A DNA stretch of 64,000 bases, from the NCBI GenBank assembly GCA_028641055.1, contig CM054059.1, forward strand, positions 49,423,682 to 49,487,681. The letters are read 5' to 3'. The translations under genes were made by a program, and so were the position numbers. Positions 35,025 through 46,089 of this stretch are shown one piece after another. The notes beneath the pieces are model-generated. The model was given only the letters and a program-made list of their open reading frames with translations, was not told the DNA's origin and made no database searches. Numbering within the stretch: position 1 is the stretch's first letter; the number at the start of each line of letters is the position of its first letter. The DNA comes from Alopecurus myosuroides (Eukaryota > Streptophyta > Magnoliopsida > Poales > Poaceae).

Positions 35025-36005
35025 AATAATAAACCTTTTATGTCGGAGATAGAAAAAAAATCGGTATCGCCATCATACAACCCTACCGTGGCTCGTGAGT
35101 CCATATATATGCATATCAAATGCACGGTAGGACGTATGATGGCGAATCTGAATGATTTGTATTCGGTCGATGAACTGAAAGATGTATGCAGGGAAGCCGA
35201 GAGGTGGGCTATATATAGGGCCGTGTGGCTCACAAAGTGAGTGTGCTAGTTTTGATCGAACGGCTCACAAGAGCTAGAAAGAAACACACCCGTGATCCAA
35301 CGACTCACAAGATCTAGAAAGAAACACACGATCCGTGTGATTCTTCTTTATTGGTGGGATTCAGACGCTCGAGAACCACTGATCCAACGGCTCACAAGAG
35401 CTAGAAAGAAACACACCCCTGATCCAACGACTCACAAGAGCTAGAAAGAAACACATGATCCGTGTGATTCTTCCTGATTGGTGCGATTCAGACGCTCCAA
35501 CGGCTCACAACATCTATAAATAAACACACCCCTGATCCAACGACTTACAAGAGCTAGAAAGAAACACACGATCCGTGTGATTCTTTCTGATTGGTGGGAT
35601 TCAGACGCTCGAGAACCACTGATCTAATGGCTCACAAGAGCTAGAAAGAAACACACCCCTGATCCAACGACTCACAAGAGCTAGAAAGAAACACATTGTG
35701 GCTTCCAACAACCGGGATCGAAACTAGCACAGTCACTTTGTGAGCCACACGCCCCTATATATAGTCCACCTCCCAAATTCCCTACATACATCTTTCAGTT
35801 CATCGACCGAATACAAATCATTCAGAATCGCCGTCATACGTCCAACCGTGCATTTGATATACATATGTGGACTCACGAGCCGCGGTTGGGCTGTATGACG
35901 GCGATACCGATTGTTTTCTTCTATCTCCGACATAAAAGGTTTGGTACAACTTCTTCCGATCATTTTGGTGTTTTTTGTTCTATCTCCGACATAAATGGTT
36001 TTTGG
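35025..36005. repeat. large inverted repeat with TATA-containing arms
   Basis: The left arm (about 35025-35253) and right arm (about 35715-36005) are imperfect reverse complements. Shared landmarks are AAACCTTTTATGTCGGAGATAG, the ATGCACGGT..GGACGTATGA block, the TCATCGACCGAATACAAATCA block and a CTATATATAG box. The spacer is the tandem array at 35254-35697. A transcript could fold into a hairpin with arms of about 230 bp. A third, single copy lies at 45655-46070. The module may be a duplicated promoter/leader of a CACTA gene. Confidence 0.65.
35254..35697. repeat. tandem repeat, about 120-128 bp unit, 3.5 copies
   Basis: Each unit holds two related sub-units built on GATCCAACGACTCACAAGAG + CTAGAAAGAAACACAC, followed by a palindrome-like CACACGATCCGTGTG and TTCAGACGCTC. 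Unit starts are at about 35254, 35382, 35497 and 35622, the last one partial. Confidence 0.7.
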
Positions 36006-36129
36006 CCATAACACTCGTCATTTGCACTGAAACCAGAACATAGAGCTAACATTAGGGAGGAGGCCGGTACATCTAGATAGATAAACAAGGCAGTATACAC
36101 TGGCAAGAGTGGATCTAAACCTAAACGGA

Positions 36130-36646
36130 GAGCATAGATCTAGATAAACAAGGCGGTACACAATGGCAGGAGTGGATCTGACCTGCTAGTCGTACTCCTA
36201 CTAGGTCTATAATACTCCGACTCGTAGTCGTCATAGTCGCCGTCGTCGTCGTCACTATCGTCGGACGGTGCTCGGGGAGTGACCCTCGGAGGATCAGGAC
36301 ACCTGTACTGGGCATGAGGGTAGCGCAGGCGAGGGTTATCGCTGGTCCTGATGTAGTTCATGACGCTCTGAAGAGTCCGTCCTCCGCACCACCACAGATG
36401 ACGACCGGCCTCGTTGAAGTTTGAAGGAGGCGGGCCGTTCTCATCGTACCTGGCGAGCGCCCTCTCACGCCGATTAATGAAGAAGGCGTCCCAAGTAGGG
36501 GGTAATCAGGATTCCAACGAGGATCGCTCCGCTGCTCCGACGTGAGCTCGTGGTAGTAGTGGTTCGTGATGCCCTCTCGACGCGCCACACCTTGAGGAAC
36601 AGGAGCGACCGGCACTACTCCGGCGCTCAGATACCAACCGGCGGGG
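36130..36646 (-). pseudogene. minus-strand CACTA ORF remnant (second gene)
   Basis: The minus strand encodes AGWYLSAGVVPVAPVPQG, then ELTSEQRSDPRWNPD, and after frame changes MNYIRTSDNPRLRYPHAQYR and an Asp-rich tail. This resembles a second hypothetical protein I associate with grass CACTA elements, but the identification is weak. Its 5' side is cut by element C and appears to continue at 45440-45620. It faces opposite to the TNP2-like gene. Confidence 0.45.
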
Positions 36647-36651
36647 ACACT

Positions 36652-38324
36652 TGATATGTCTCCAACGTATCTATAATTTCTGATGTTCCATGTTGATATT
36701 ATGCCAATTGCTACATGTTTTCTCCCTTCTTTATAGCATTTGTACACGTTTTTCGGGACTAACCTATTAACAAGATGCCAAGTGCCAGTTCCCTATTTTC
36801 TGCTGTTTTTTATTTCAGAAAAGTTGTTCTGGAAATATTCTCGGAATTGGACCCCACGAATCCCGAAGTTCCTATTTTCCCCGGAAGCATCCAAAAGTCC
36901 GAAGAGGAGTCGAAGACGGGCACCAGGGGGCCCTCACCATAGCCAGGCGCGGCCCCCCACCTTGGCCGCGCCTGGGGGTGGTGAGGCCACATTGCTGGCC
37001 CACCGACGTCACCCTTTCGCCTATTTATTCCCCTCGAAGGAAAACCCTACGTACCTGATAAAAAATCCCCAAAAAGTTCCGCAGCCGCCATCGTCGTCAA
37101 CCCTAGATCAGGGGGTTCTGAAGCTGTCTCCCGACACCCTGCCAGAGAGGAGATCATCACCGGAGGCCTCTTCATCACTATGCCTGCCTCCGGAGTGATG
37201 CGTGAGTAGTTCATCCTTGGACTACGGGCCCATAGCAGTAGCTAGATGGTTGTCTTCTCCTCCGATGCCTCAATGTTTAGATCTCGTGAGCTGCCTAACA
37301 TGATCGAGATTGTCCTTATGTAATTCAATGTGATGTGTTTGCTGGGATCCGATGAATGTTGAACTTATGCCAAGTTGATTATAGTCTTTATTGCATATGT
37401 TGTTTGTGATCTTGCATGCTTTCCGTTGCTAGTGGTTCCTCTGGCCAAGTAGTTGCTAATGACTCCAAGAGGGAGTATTTATGCTCGATAGTTGGGTTCA
37501 TGCCTCCTTTTCGCCTGTGCTCGAGTGACATAAACGTGACGGAGGATGATGTGTTGTTGCCACTAGTTAGAAAACAGCGGTGTGAGTGCCCGCGTGCACA
37601 ATCATTGCTTACATTACACACATTTCTTAATGCGATTATCTGTTGCTTGCAACTTAATACCTAAGGGGGTTCGGATGATAACCTGAGGGTGGATTATTAG
37701 TCATAGATGCAGTTGGATTACGGTCTATGTATATTATTGTAATGCCCGCACTAAGTATCATAGTAGTCATCATGTCATGAATGTGCACTATGGTGCAACC
37801 TCTATTTGTCAATTGCCCAGCTATAATTTGTTCACCCAGCATGCTATCTTTTATGAAGAGACACCACTAGTGAACCTATGAACCCCGGTCCATTTTTCCT
37901 ACACTGTTAAACAAACCACTACAATTCCCTGCTTTCTTTACTTACTGCAAGCATACACCATTTTCCACACTATACGTCTAATCTTTGTTTTCAGCAAGAC
38001 CGGTGAGATTGACAACCTCACTATACCATTGGGACAAAGTATTTTGGTTGTGTTGTGTGCAGGTTCCACGTTGTTGCTAACACCGGTGAGGCGCCATCAC
38101 CACCGTCAGTGGCATCAACCTTCCAAAGATCCTCTTTCTCCTACTGGATTGATAACCTTGGTTCTTAACTGAGGGAAATTCTTACCGATGTACTCATCAC
38201 ACCCTCCTCTTGGGGTTCCCAACACGCCATCACAAGCATCAATGATTTCTGGCGCCGTTGCCGGGGACTTAAAATTCATCATCATCAAGAAGTCTCCCCG
38301 TCAAGGCACCATCAAGGCGTAGCA
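36652..38324 (+). repeat. 5' LTR of element C (with 3' extension)
   Basis: A 1673-bp LTR starting TGATATGTCTCC (the 3' copy has TGATACGTCTCC). After the family's usual LTR end (CAAGCATCA, 38241) both copies continue for 83 bp that include a primer-site-like TGGCGCCGTTGCCGGGGA at 38249-38267, ending GCGTAGCA. Confidence 0.85.
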
Positions 38325-38333
38325 AAGATTTTC

Positions 38334-38351
38334 TGGCGCCGTTGCCGGGGA
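38334..38351 (+). other. primer-binding site of element C (tRNA-Asp type)
   Basis: TGGCGCCGTTGCCGGGGA, complementary to the 3' end of plant tRNA-Asp, 9 nt after the LTR end. The very similar sequence 85 bp upstream lies inside the LTR and cannot be the functional site of this copy. Confidence 0.85.
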
Positions 38352-38518
38352 GGAAGAAGTCTTCTGGCAAGGGGAGTCTCTCACTCTCAACCTCTTTATT
38401 TTGTTTATTATCTTGTTTTTATTTTTTGTCTTGTCTTGCTTCTTTATATCAAAAACACAAAATAAAAAATAGTTTACTTTACAGCTGTTATTTATTTGCT
38501 TGCTTTTATTTTGCTAAA

Positions 38519-40620
38519 ATGAGTTCCTCTGAGAATACTAAGTTGTGTGATTTCACTAGCACAAACAACAATGATTTTATTTGCACACATATTTCTCCAC
38601 CTGCACCTACCGCTTTCTATGAAATTAAACTTGCTTTATTAAATCTTGTTATGAAAGAGCAATCTGATGATGCTGCTAATCACCTTAATAATTTTGTTGA
38701 ACTATGTGAGATGCAAAAATATAAAGATGTGGATGGAGATATTTTTAAACTAAAATTATTTCCTTTCTCTTTGAGAAGAAGAGATAAAGAATGGTTGCTA
38801 TCTTTGCCTAGAAATAGTATTGATTCATGGAATAAGTGTAAAGATGCTTTCATTGGAAAATATTATCCTCCTGCTAAGATTATATCCCTCAGAAGTGACA
38901 TAATGAATTTAAAAAAAATTGATAATGAACATGTTGCTAAATCTTGGGAAAGAATGAAAACTATGGTGAAGAATTGTCCCACTCATGGACTGACTATTTG
39001 GATAATTATACAAACCTTTTATGCAGGACTGAATTTCTCCTTAAGGAGGCTATTGGATTCAGCTGCTGGAGGTACCTTTATGTCCATCACTTTGGACAAT
39101 GCAACAAAGCTTCTTGATGATATGATGATAAATTATTCAGAGTGGCACACTGAGAGAACTCCACAAGGTAAGAAGGTAAATTTTGTTGAGGAAACCTCCT
39201 CTTTGAGTGAAAGGCTTGATGCTATTATGTCTATGCTTGTTAATGGTAAAGCTCAAGTTGATCCAAATAATGTTCCTTTAGCCTCTTAGGTTGCTCAATA
39301 AGAGCATGTTGATGTGAACTTTATTAGAAATAATAATTTTAACAACAATGCTTATAGAAATAATTTTGGTGGAAACAATTATAAGCCCTATCCTCCTAAT
39401 AATGGTTATGGTAATTCTTATGGCAATTTCTACAATAATAATAAAATCTCTACCTCAGATCTTGAAAACATGCTTAGAGAATTTATTAGCACACAGACTG
39501 CTTTTAATAAATCTGTTGAGGAAAAGCTTGGTAAAATAGATGGTATTGCCTCTAAAGTAGATATCCTAGCTATTGATGTTGATTTTCTAAAACTTAAAGT
39601 TTTTTCACATGATGTTAAAGAAAGTAAAACTTTGAATGCCATCCAAGTTCGAATTCATAATAATGTTAGGTTGATGGCTGAATTACGTGCTAGGTGGGAA
39701 AGAGAAGATGAATTGGCTAGAGAGAATAATATAGCTAGAGTTTGCACTATTACCACCACTAGTAAAACTGAAGCTCCAAGTTCTAGTAACCTCCTACTAT
39801 CAATGTTAAATTGGTTGGTGTTAACAAAGTCTCCACCCCTTCAGTTAAACGTGCTAAATTGCCTCAAATTGCTGAAATTGCTTATGATAAAAGTGCTGAA
39901 TTTTTTAGAGATGTGAGAGATAATGGTCCCATTACTTTTGATGATAATAATTTTGATTTTGATGATTGCAATATTTCTGAAGTTATTATGTTTATACAAA
40001 AGCTTTCTAGAAGTCCCAATGCTAGTGCCATGAATATGGCCTTTACTAAACATATTACCAATGCTCTCATGAAAGTTAGAGAAGAAAAGATGAAACTTGA
40101 AACATCTATCCCTAGGAAATTAGATGATGGTTGTGAGCCCATCATTAATATAAAAGTATATGATTTTTATTGCAATGCTTTGTGTGATCTTGGTGCTATT
40201 ATCTCTGTTATGCCTCAAAATCTTTATGATATGCTTGATCTACCACCGTTGGAACACTGTTATTTGGATGTTCATCTTGCTGATAATGCTAAGAAGAAAC
40301 CATTTGGTAGAATTGATGATGTGCTCATTATGGTTAACAATAATCTTGTCCATGTTGATTTTGTTGTTATGAACATTGAATGCAATGCTTCTTGTCCTGA
40401 TGTTTTGGGAAGACCTTTTCTTAGAACTGTTGGTGTTGTTATTGATATGAAAGAGGGGAGTATTAAATATCAATTCCCACTCAAGAAAGGTATGGAACAC
40501 TTTCATAGAAAGATAATGAAGCTACCTTTTGACTCTATTATTAGAGAAATATATGATGTTGATGCTTCCTCACTTGAAAAATACTTGAGTTGCTTTCGAT
40601 GCCTAGATGAAAGGCGTTAA
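38519..40620 (+). pseudogene. gag-protease of element C, disrupted
   Basis: Structural protein plus aspartic protease of an Athila-like element. ATG 38519 (MSSSENTKLCDF) is chosen because it follows an A-rich leader; the longer in-frame start at 38342 lies next to the primer site. The retrotransposon gag domain covers about residues 60-215 (for example EWLLSLPRNSIDSWNKCKDA, FYAGLNFSLRRLLDSAAGG). An Asn/Tyr-rich linker follows (39314-39450). The retropepsin-like part has the active-site motif DLGA (about 40190) and VLGRPFLRT (about 40405). Damage: in-frame stops TAG at 39287-39289 and TAA near 39300, both consistent with C-to-T changes, and a frameshift between about 39780 and 39811. The reading frame ends at 40620 with no polymerase following. 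Confidence 0.85.
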
Positions 40621-42055
40621 AGAAAAGCGCTACCGGGAGACAACCCGTTTTATTTCTCCGTTTTCAACCCGTTTTCCGTCGTTTCTTTCTGTGTGCTTTG
40701 CACCTGGGTGTTTTCTATTTCCTTAGAAACCCCACTGTATCTTTTCTTTTGTGTCTTTTTTGATCCAAGTAAATCCTCTAGTGAAAAGTTGAGACTATAT
40801 TTCGGATTTCTGCGCAAGAAACAGATTTCTGCCGTCCACTGTTAAATTCGTCTAAAATCACAGAAAATTCAAAATGACCTGAGTTGTTTTGTGCATAATC
40901 CTGGGCTATATACGCAAATTTTATTAGTTGAACACTTTTTGATTTGAGCAACAAAAGATTTTCGAAAAGATCATCTTTACCTGCTGTCCCGTTTTGACAG
41001 ATTTCTGCCAATAACTGCATTTGCATCTTAATCTCTTTCTTTTGGTGTTCTTTTTAGAAAAAGATTTTTAAAAGAAGTTGTGACAATAGCTAATGTGTTG
41101 AGAGTGTTAGGCTTGTTTTGAAACTGAATCATGTGAATTTATTATTTCGATTGCACTAACGTTGCTAATGAAGATTGTGAGAAGTTTGGTGTGAAGGAAG
41201 TTTTCAAGGGTCAAGAGAAGAGGATGATATGACGTGATCAAGAAGAGTGAAGAGGCTAAGCTTGGGGATTTCCCGGTGGTAAATCCTACCAAATTACAAG
41301 AATACTCAAGCGTCTAAGCTTGGGCATTCGCAAGGCATCCCATTCTTCATCGACAAACTATCAGGTCACTTCTAGTGAAACTATATTTTTATTCGGTCAC
41401 ATCTTATGTGCTTTACTTGGAGCGTCTTTTATTTTTGCTTTCAGTTTGTTTTTATTTTTGCAATAAGCTTGGTTGGACCCTAGAATTCTTTTATTGGAGA
41501 GTGACACGCTCCGCTTTTTCATGGGAATACATTGTATTCTTAATCTTTTTCTGGCTGCTGCATTTATTTTGCTCCTGTTTTGCATTCCTCTCTTATTCAG
41601 AGCTGTTAGTACTCTCTAGTTTTCATTACTATATGCTTAGAGCGAGTTTTTTTTGTCATATATATATATATATATATATAGGACTCATGTTATATACTCC
41701 TGGGTGTACATACTCCCATACTCAATATACCACACATATGAGGGTATTATACCCCTATATTATTTTTCATGTACTTGATTAATTATTCTAAGGTACCTCA
41801 ATACAATTTGTATGGAAAAAGTATCACCAGTGTCCTCGGTTTTTTCAATATACCATTTGTACATACATAAAAACAGTATATATACAAATAATATAAAATA
41901 TGTATAATCTAATGAATTTTTTCACAAAATTAATTTTGGGGTATCTAGTATTAAATAATGAAGTATATTAAAAATAATAAAAAGGTATAAACGGTTCATT
42001 TATGTGGTATATTTGCACGTGGGAGTACGTACACCCAAGGGTATGGAACCATTTT

Positions 42056-42109
<54 letters not shown>

Positions 42110-43771
42110 CTTGGTTGACAATAGAAATGCTTATGTGGTAGTTGGTATAGTGAAAAAATTCGCATGGTCTTGTAGTCACTAAACCACTTCACTTGAATCA
42201 CTGTTGTTGTTTTGAGATATTAATTTGCTTAATGGATAAATGGGAAGGACTAGTAAGTAGAAACTTTTAATGGTTTGTCTAAGAAACTTGAAACTGTGCC
42301 ACACTTAAAATTACCAGCTGATAGAAACAATGGTATATGATTTCTACGAGTGATACATTTTTTATCGGCCTTTTGTGACGCGCTACGGTCGGGGTAGCAA
42401 ACAGTGACTTGTCACTGCCACGGACCCTCTTGAAGTGATTTGCATTGTGCCTTGTAAATATGATTTTCTTGCTGCAACCTTTTAACTCGTGAGTCTATGT
42501 TGCGGTTCTTGGCACTTCCACCGTCCATATTTCGTAGCCTCTTCGGTATTGTGCATTGCCCTTTCTCACATCGAGAGTTGGTGTAAACTCCGCCAGTGCA
42601 TCCAAATTCCGTGGGAGGAATTTGTTCTCCTACACATAAGCACATGTATTCTTCCTCAAAACAGCCACCATACCTACCTATCCTGGCATTTCCATAGCCA
42701 TTCCGAGATATATTGTTGCACAACATCCACCTCCATTATGTTACTTGATGATGAGCTTCATGGTTATTTATGCATACTGCTACACTGACAGGAGCATGCA
42801 GTTGGATACACCAGAGATATTCCATTATGAGTTATGAGTACTAAAGTGTGATGATTCATTGTAATATAGGATGTTGCCTCTGCCGGTGAGGATATATAAA
42901 ATAAAAAAATAAAAAAAATGAAAAAGCCCCAAAAAAAAAAAGGAAGGGCCAAAGAGAGATAAAGAGAGAGGGGGCGCATCACTATCCTTTATACCACACT
43001 TGTGCTTGATGTTTAGCACCAATGCTTTAGTTTGGAGAAAGTTTTCACATTATCATTCATTCATAACTATGTGGGGAACTTTACATTATGGAACTTGGCT
43101 TGTATATTCCAATGATGAGCCTCCTCAAATGAGCTCTAGGTCTTCGTGAGCAAGCAAGTTGGATGCAGCCTCACTAGTTCCATTGGAGAGCTTTCATACA
43201 CTTATAGCTCTATGTGCATCCGTTGTGTGGCAATCCCTACTCCTTGCATAGCTTCGGTTGTAAGACTTTCTCTTGTCTAATGACCACTTACAGCTTTGTG
43301 AGCCTTTCTTCCATTGACCTTCCAAACCCCCCATAATGTTCTATTTGCCATAACATCTCGGTGACACGGACCAACGCAGAACACTTGCTTGTTTTTAGTG
43401 CGCAAATAGTTTAAGATTCAAGCATTGCATCGTGTGGAAAGCTTGACTTGATCCTAACAGGGGTTGTGAAGATCGTTTGACGTGCATGATATTATTGTTC
43501 TTGAAACCTTAAGTCGTCTCTAATAAACTTTTCACGGTTGATAGTCTTTTAGTATTGATTCATTAAAAGTTTTGCTTCTTTCTACTTATTTGTTTATGCA
43601 TTACTTGTGGATATCAAATATAGATCACAACTTTAGTTCATTTGATCCTAGTTTACATGCTCTATTTTACATATTATGATCAAGATTGTGTGGTAGCATG
43701 TCACCTCAGAAAATATTTTGGTTTATCGTTTACCTACTCGAGGACGAGTAGGAACTAAGCTTGGGGATGCT
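40621..43771 (+). other. 3' noncoding region of element C
   Basis: About 3.1 kb without coding capacity, equivalent to 15936-18640 of element B on the other strand. It includes the MITE at 41681-42057 and ends in the polypurine stretch AAGCTTGGGGATGC at 43757-43770. Retention of this block in B, C and partly D suggests cis-acting roles such as packaging or RNA stability; this is inference. Confidence 0.7.
41681..42057. mobile_element. MITE inserted in a (TA)n tract
   Basis: A 377-bp AT-rich insert whose ends are imperfect inverted repeats of about 37 bp sharing TGGGTGTAC-TACTCCC. It is flanked by (TA)n at 41658-41680 and 42058-42100. The same locus in element B (about 17622) has only a short TATATATA. 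There is no ORF. The behaviour resembles the rice MITE Micron, described as inserting in (TA)n microsatellites; I cannot confirm sequence relatedness. Confidence 0.7.
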
Positions 43772-45434
43772 TGATACGTCTCCAACGTATCTATAATTTC
43801 TGATATTCCATGTTGATATTATGCCAATTGCTACATGTTTTCTCCCTTCTTTATAGCATTTTTACACATTTTCCGGGACTAAACTATTAACAAGATGCCA
43901 AGTGCCAGTTCCCTGTTTTCTGCTGTTTTTTATTTCAAAAAAGTTGTTTTAGAAATATTCTCGGAATTGGACCCCACGAATCCCGAAGTTCTTATTTTCC
44001 CCGGAAGCATCCAGAAGTCCGAAGAGGAGTCAAAGACTGGCACCAGGGGGCCCTCACCATAGCCAGGCGCGGATCCCCTTGGCCGCGCCTAGGGGTGGTG
44101 AGGCCACCCTGGTGGCCCACCGATGTTGCCCTTTCGTCTATTTATTCCCCTCCGAAGGAAAACCCTACGTACCTGATAAAAAATCCCCGAAAAGTTCCGC
44201 AGCCGCCGTCGTCGTCAACCCTAGATGGGGGGGGGGTCTGAAGCTGTCTCCAGGCACCCTGCCGGAGAGGAGATCATCACCGGAGGCTTCTTCATCACCA
44301 TGCCTGCCTCCGGAGTGATTCGTGAGTAGTTCATCCTTGGACTACGGGTCAATAGCAGTAGCTAGATGGTTGTCTTCTCCTCCTATGCCTCAATGTTTAG
44401 ATCTCGTGAGCTGCCTAACATGATCGAGATTGTTCTTATGTAATTCTATGTGCTGTGTTTGCTGGGATCCGATGAATATTGAACTTACGCCAAGTTGATT
44501 ATAGTCTTTATTGCATATGTTATTTGTGATCTTGCATGCTTTCTGTTGCTAGTGGTTGCTCTGGCCAAGTAGTTGCTAGTGACTCCAAGAGGGAGTATTT
44601 ATGCTTGATAGTTGGGTTCATGCCTCCTTTTCGCCTGTGCTCGAGTGACAGAAACGTGACGGGGGAGGATGTGATGTTTCAACTAGGGAGAAAACAGCGG
44701 TGTGAGTGCCCGCGTGCACAATCATTGCTTACATTACACACATTGCTTAATGCGATTATTTGTTTCTTGCAACTTAATACCTAAGGGGGTTCGGATGATA
44801 ACCTGAGGGTGGATTATTAGTCATTGATTATGGTCTATGTATATTTTTGTAATGCCCGCACTAAATATCATAGTAGTCATCATGTCATGAATGTGCACTA
44901 TGGTGCAACCTCTATTTGTCAATTGCCTAGCTGTAGTTTGTTCACCCAACATGCTATCTTTTATGGAGAGGTACCACTAGTGAACCTGTGAACCTCGGTC
45001 CATTTTTCCTACATTGTTAAGCAAACCACTACAATTCCCTGCTTTCTTTACATACTGCAAGCATACACCATTGTCCACACTATACGTCTAATCTTTGTTT
45101 TCAGCAAGACCGGTGAGATTGACAACCTCACTGTACCGTTGGGAAAAAGTATTTTGGTTGTGTTGTGTGCAGATTCCTTGTTGTTGCTGACACCGGTGAG
45201 GTGCCATCACCACCGTCAGTGGCATCAACCTTCCGAAGATCCTCTTTCTCCTACTGGATTGATAACCTTGGTTCTTAACTGAGGGAAATTCTTACCGTTG
45301 TACTCATCACACCCTCCTCTTGGGGTTCCCAACACGCCATCACAAGCATCAAGAATTTCTGGCGCCGTTGTCGGGGACTTAAAATTCATCATCATCAAGA
45401 AGTCTCCCCCTCAAGGCACCATCAAGGCGTAGCA
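43772..45434 (+). repeat. 3' LTR of element C
   Basis: A 1663-bp copy of 36652-38324 with scattered substitutions and small indels. It carries the same 83-bp extension containing a primer-site-like motif (TGGCGCCGTTGTCGGGGA at about 45360). An 8-G run lies at about 44228. Confidence 0.85.
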
Positions 45435-45439
45435 ACGCT

Positions 45440-45620
45440 GTAGCCGGGCAGGAAGGGGCAGTTCCAGGCAGAAAGAGCCTTCGCCTGCAGGTAGGTCAGA
45501 TGGGTATGATAGCATCCATGGGAGAGGGTGATGAGGTTGCAGATATGAGTTTAGATGTGTTATGCCAATGATGGCGATGCATACATATATATAGTGAGAA
45601 GAAACAAGCCCTTTAGTCCC
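45440..45620 (-). pseudogene. minus-strand CACTA ORF, 5' fragment beyond element C
   Basis: The minus strand reads toward 45440 and would continue at 36646 when C and one TSD copy are removed. It is short and decayed, and an ATATATATAGTG box lies just upstream at about 45587-45598. A GGTTGGTAAAACAGG / CCGACC motif at about 45620-45645 resembles the CACTA hairpin units. Confidence 0.35.
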
Positions 45621-45654
45621 GACCTGTTTTACCAACCGGGACTAAATTGTTAGG

Positions 45655-46070
45655 GTTTCGTCGGGACCTATCAGAAATAATCACACGGATCGTGTGTTTC
45701 TTTCAAGCGCTCGTGAGTCATTGGATCAGGGGTATGTTTATTTTGAGCTCTTGTGAGCCATTGGATCAGGGGTACGGTGTGTTTCTTTCGAGCGCTTGTG
45801 AGCCGTTGATCGAAACCCTAGCAACACACTTTGTGAGCCAGACAACCCTATATATAGCCCATCTCTCGGATTCCCTGCATACATCATTCAGTTCATGGAC
45901 CAAATTTAAATCATCCGGATTTGCTACCATACGTCTGACCGTGCATTTTATATGCATATATGCACTCAGGAGCCACGGTCGGGCTGTATGCTGGCGATAC
46001 CGATTTTTTTGTTCTACCTCCGGCATAAAAGGTTTGACAAAAGGTTTGATACATTTATTATTACACATCG
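45655..46070. repeat. third copy of the TATA-containing CACTA module
   Basis: Same orientation as the right arm at 35715-36005. It shares the CACACGGATCGTGTG palindrome, CCCTATATATAGCCCA, TTCCCTGCATACATC, the GTGCATTTTATATGCATAT block and CTCCGGCATAAAAGG. Together with the two arms it makes three copies within one CACTA element. Confidence 0.65.
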
Positions 46071-46089
46071 CCAACATCTCCACATTCTT

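Larger units (their letters stand above)
36652..45434 (+). mobile_element. Athila-like non-autonomous LTR retrotransposon C
   Basis: A complete 8.8-kb element: 5' LTR 36652-38324, primer site 38334-38351, gag-protease 38519-40620, noncoding 40621-43771 and 3' LTR 43772-45434. The flanks ACACT (36647-36651) and ACGCT (45435-45439) are a TSD with one mismatch. No reverse transcriptase, RNase H or integrase is present. It interrupts the CACTA minus-strand ORF. Confidence 0.88.

Noticed and set aside
35254..35697. CRISPR-like array
   Set aside because: Units are 120-128 bp tandem repeats without unique spacers, inside a plant CACTA transposon.
38249..38267. Functional primer-binding site of element C
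   Set aside because: The same sequence occurs inside the 3' LTR, so it belongs to the LTR; the site at 38334 follows the real LTR end.
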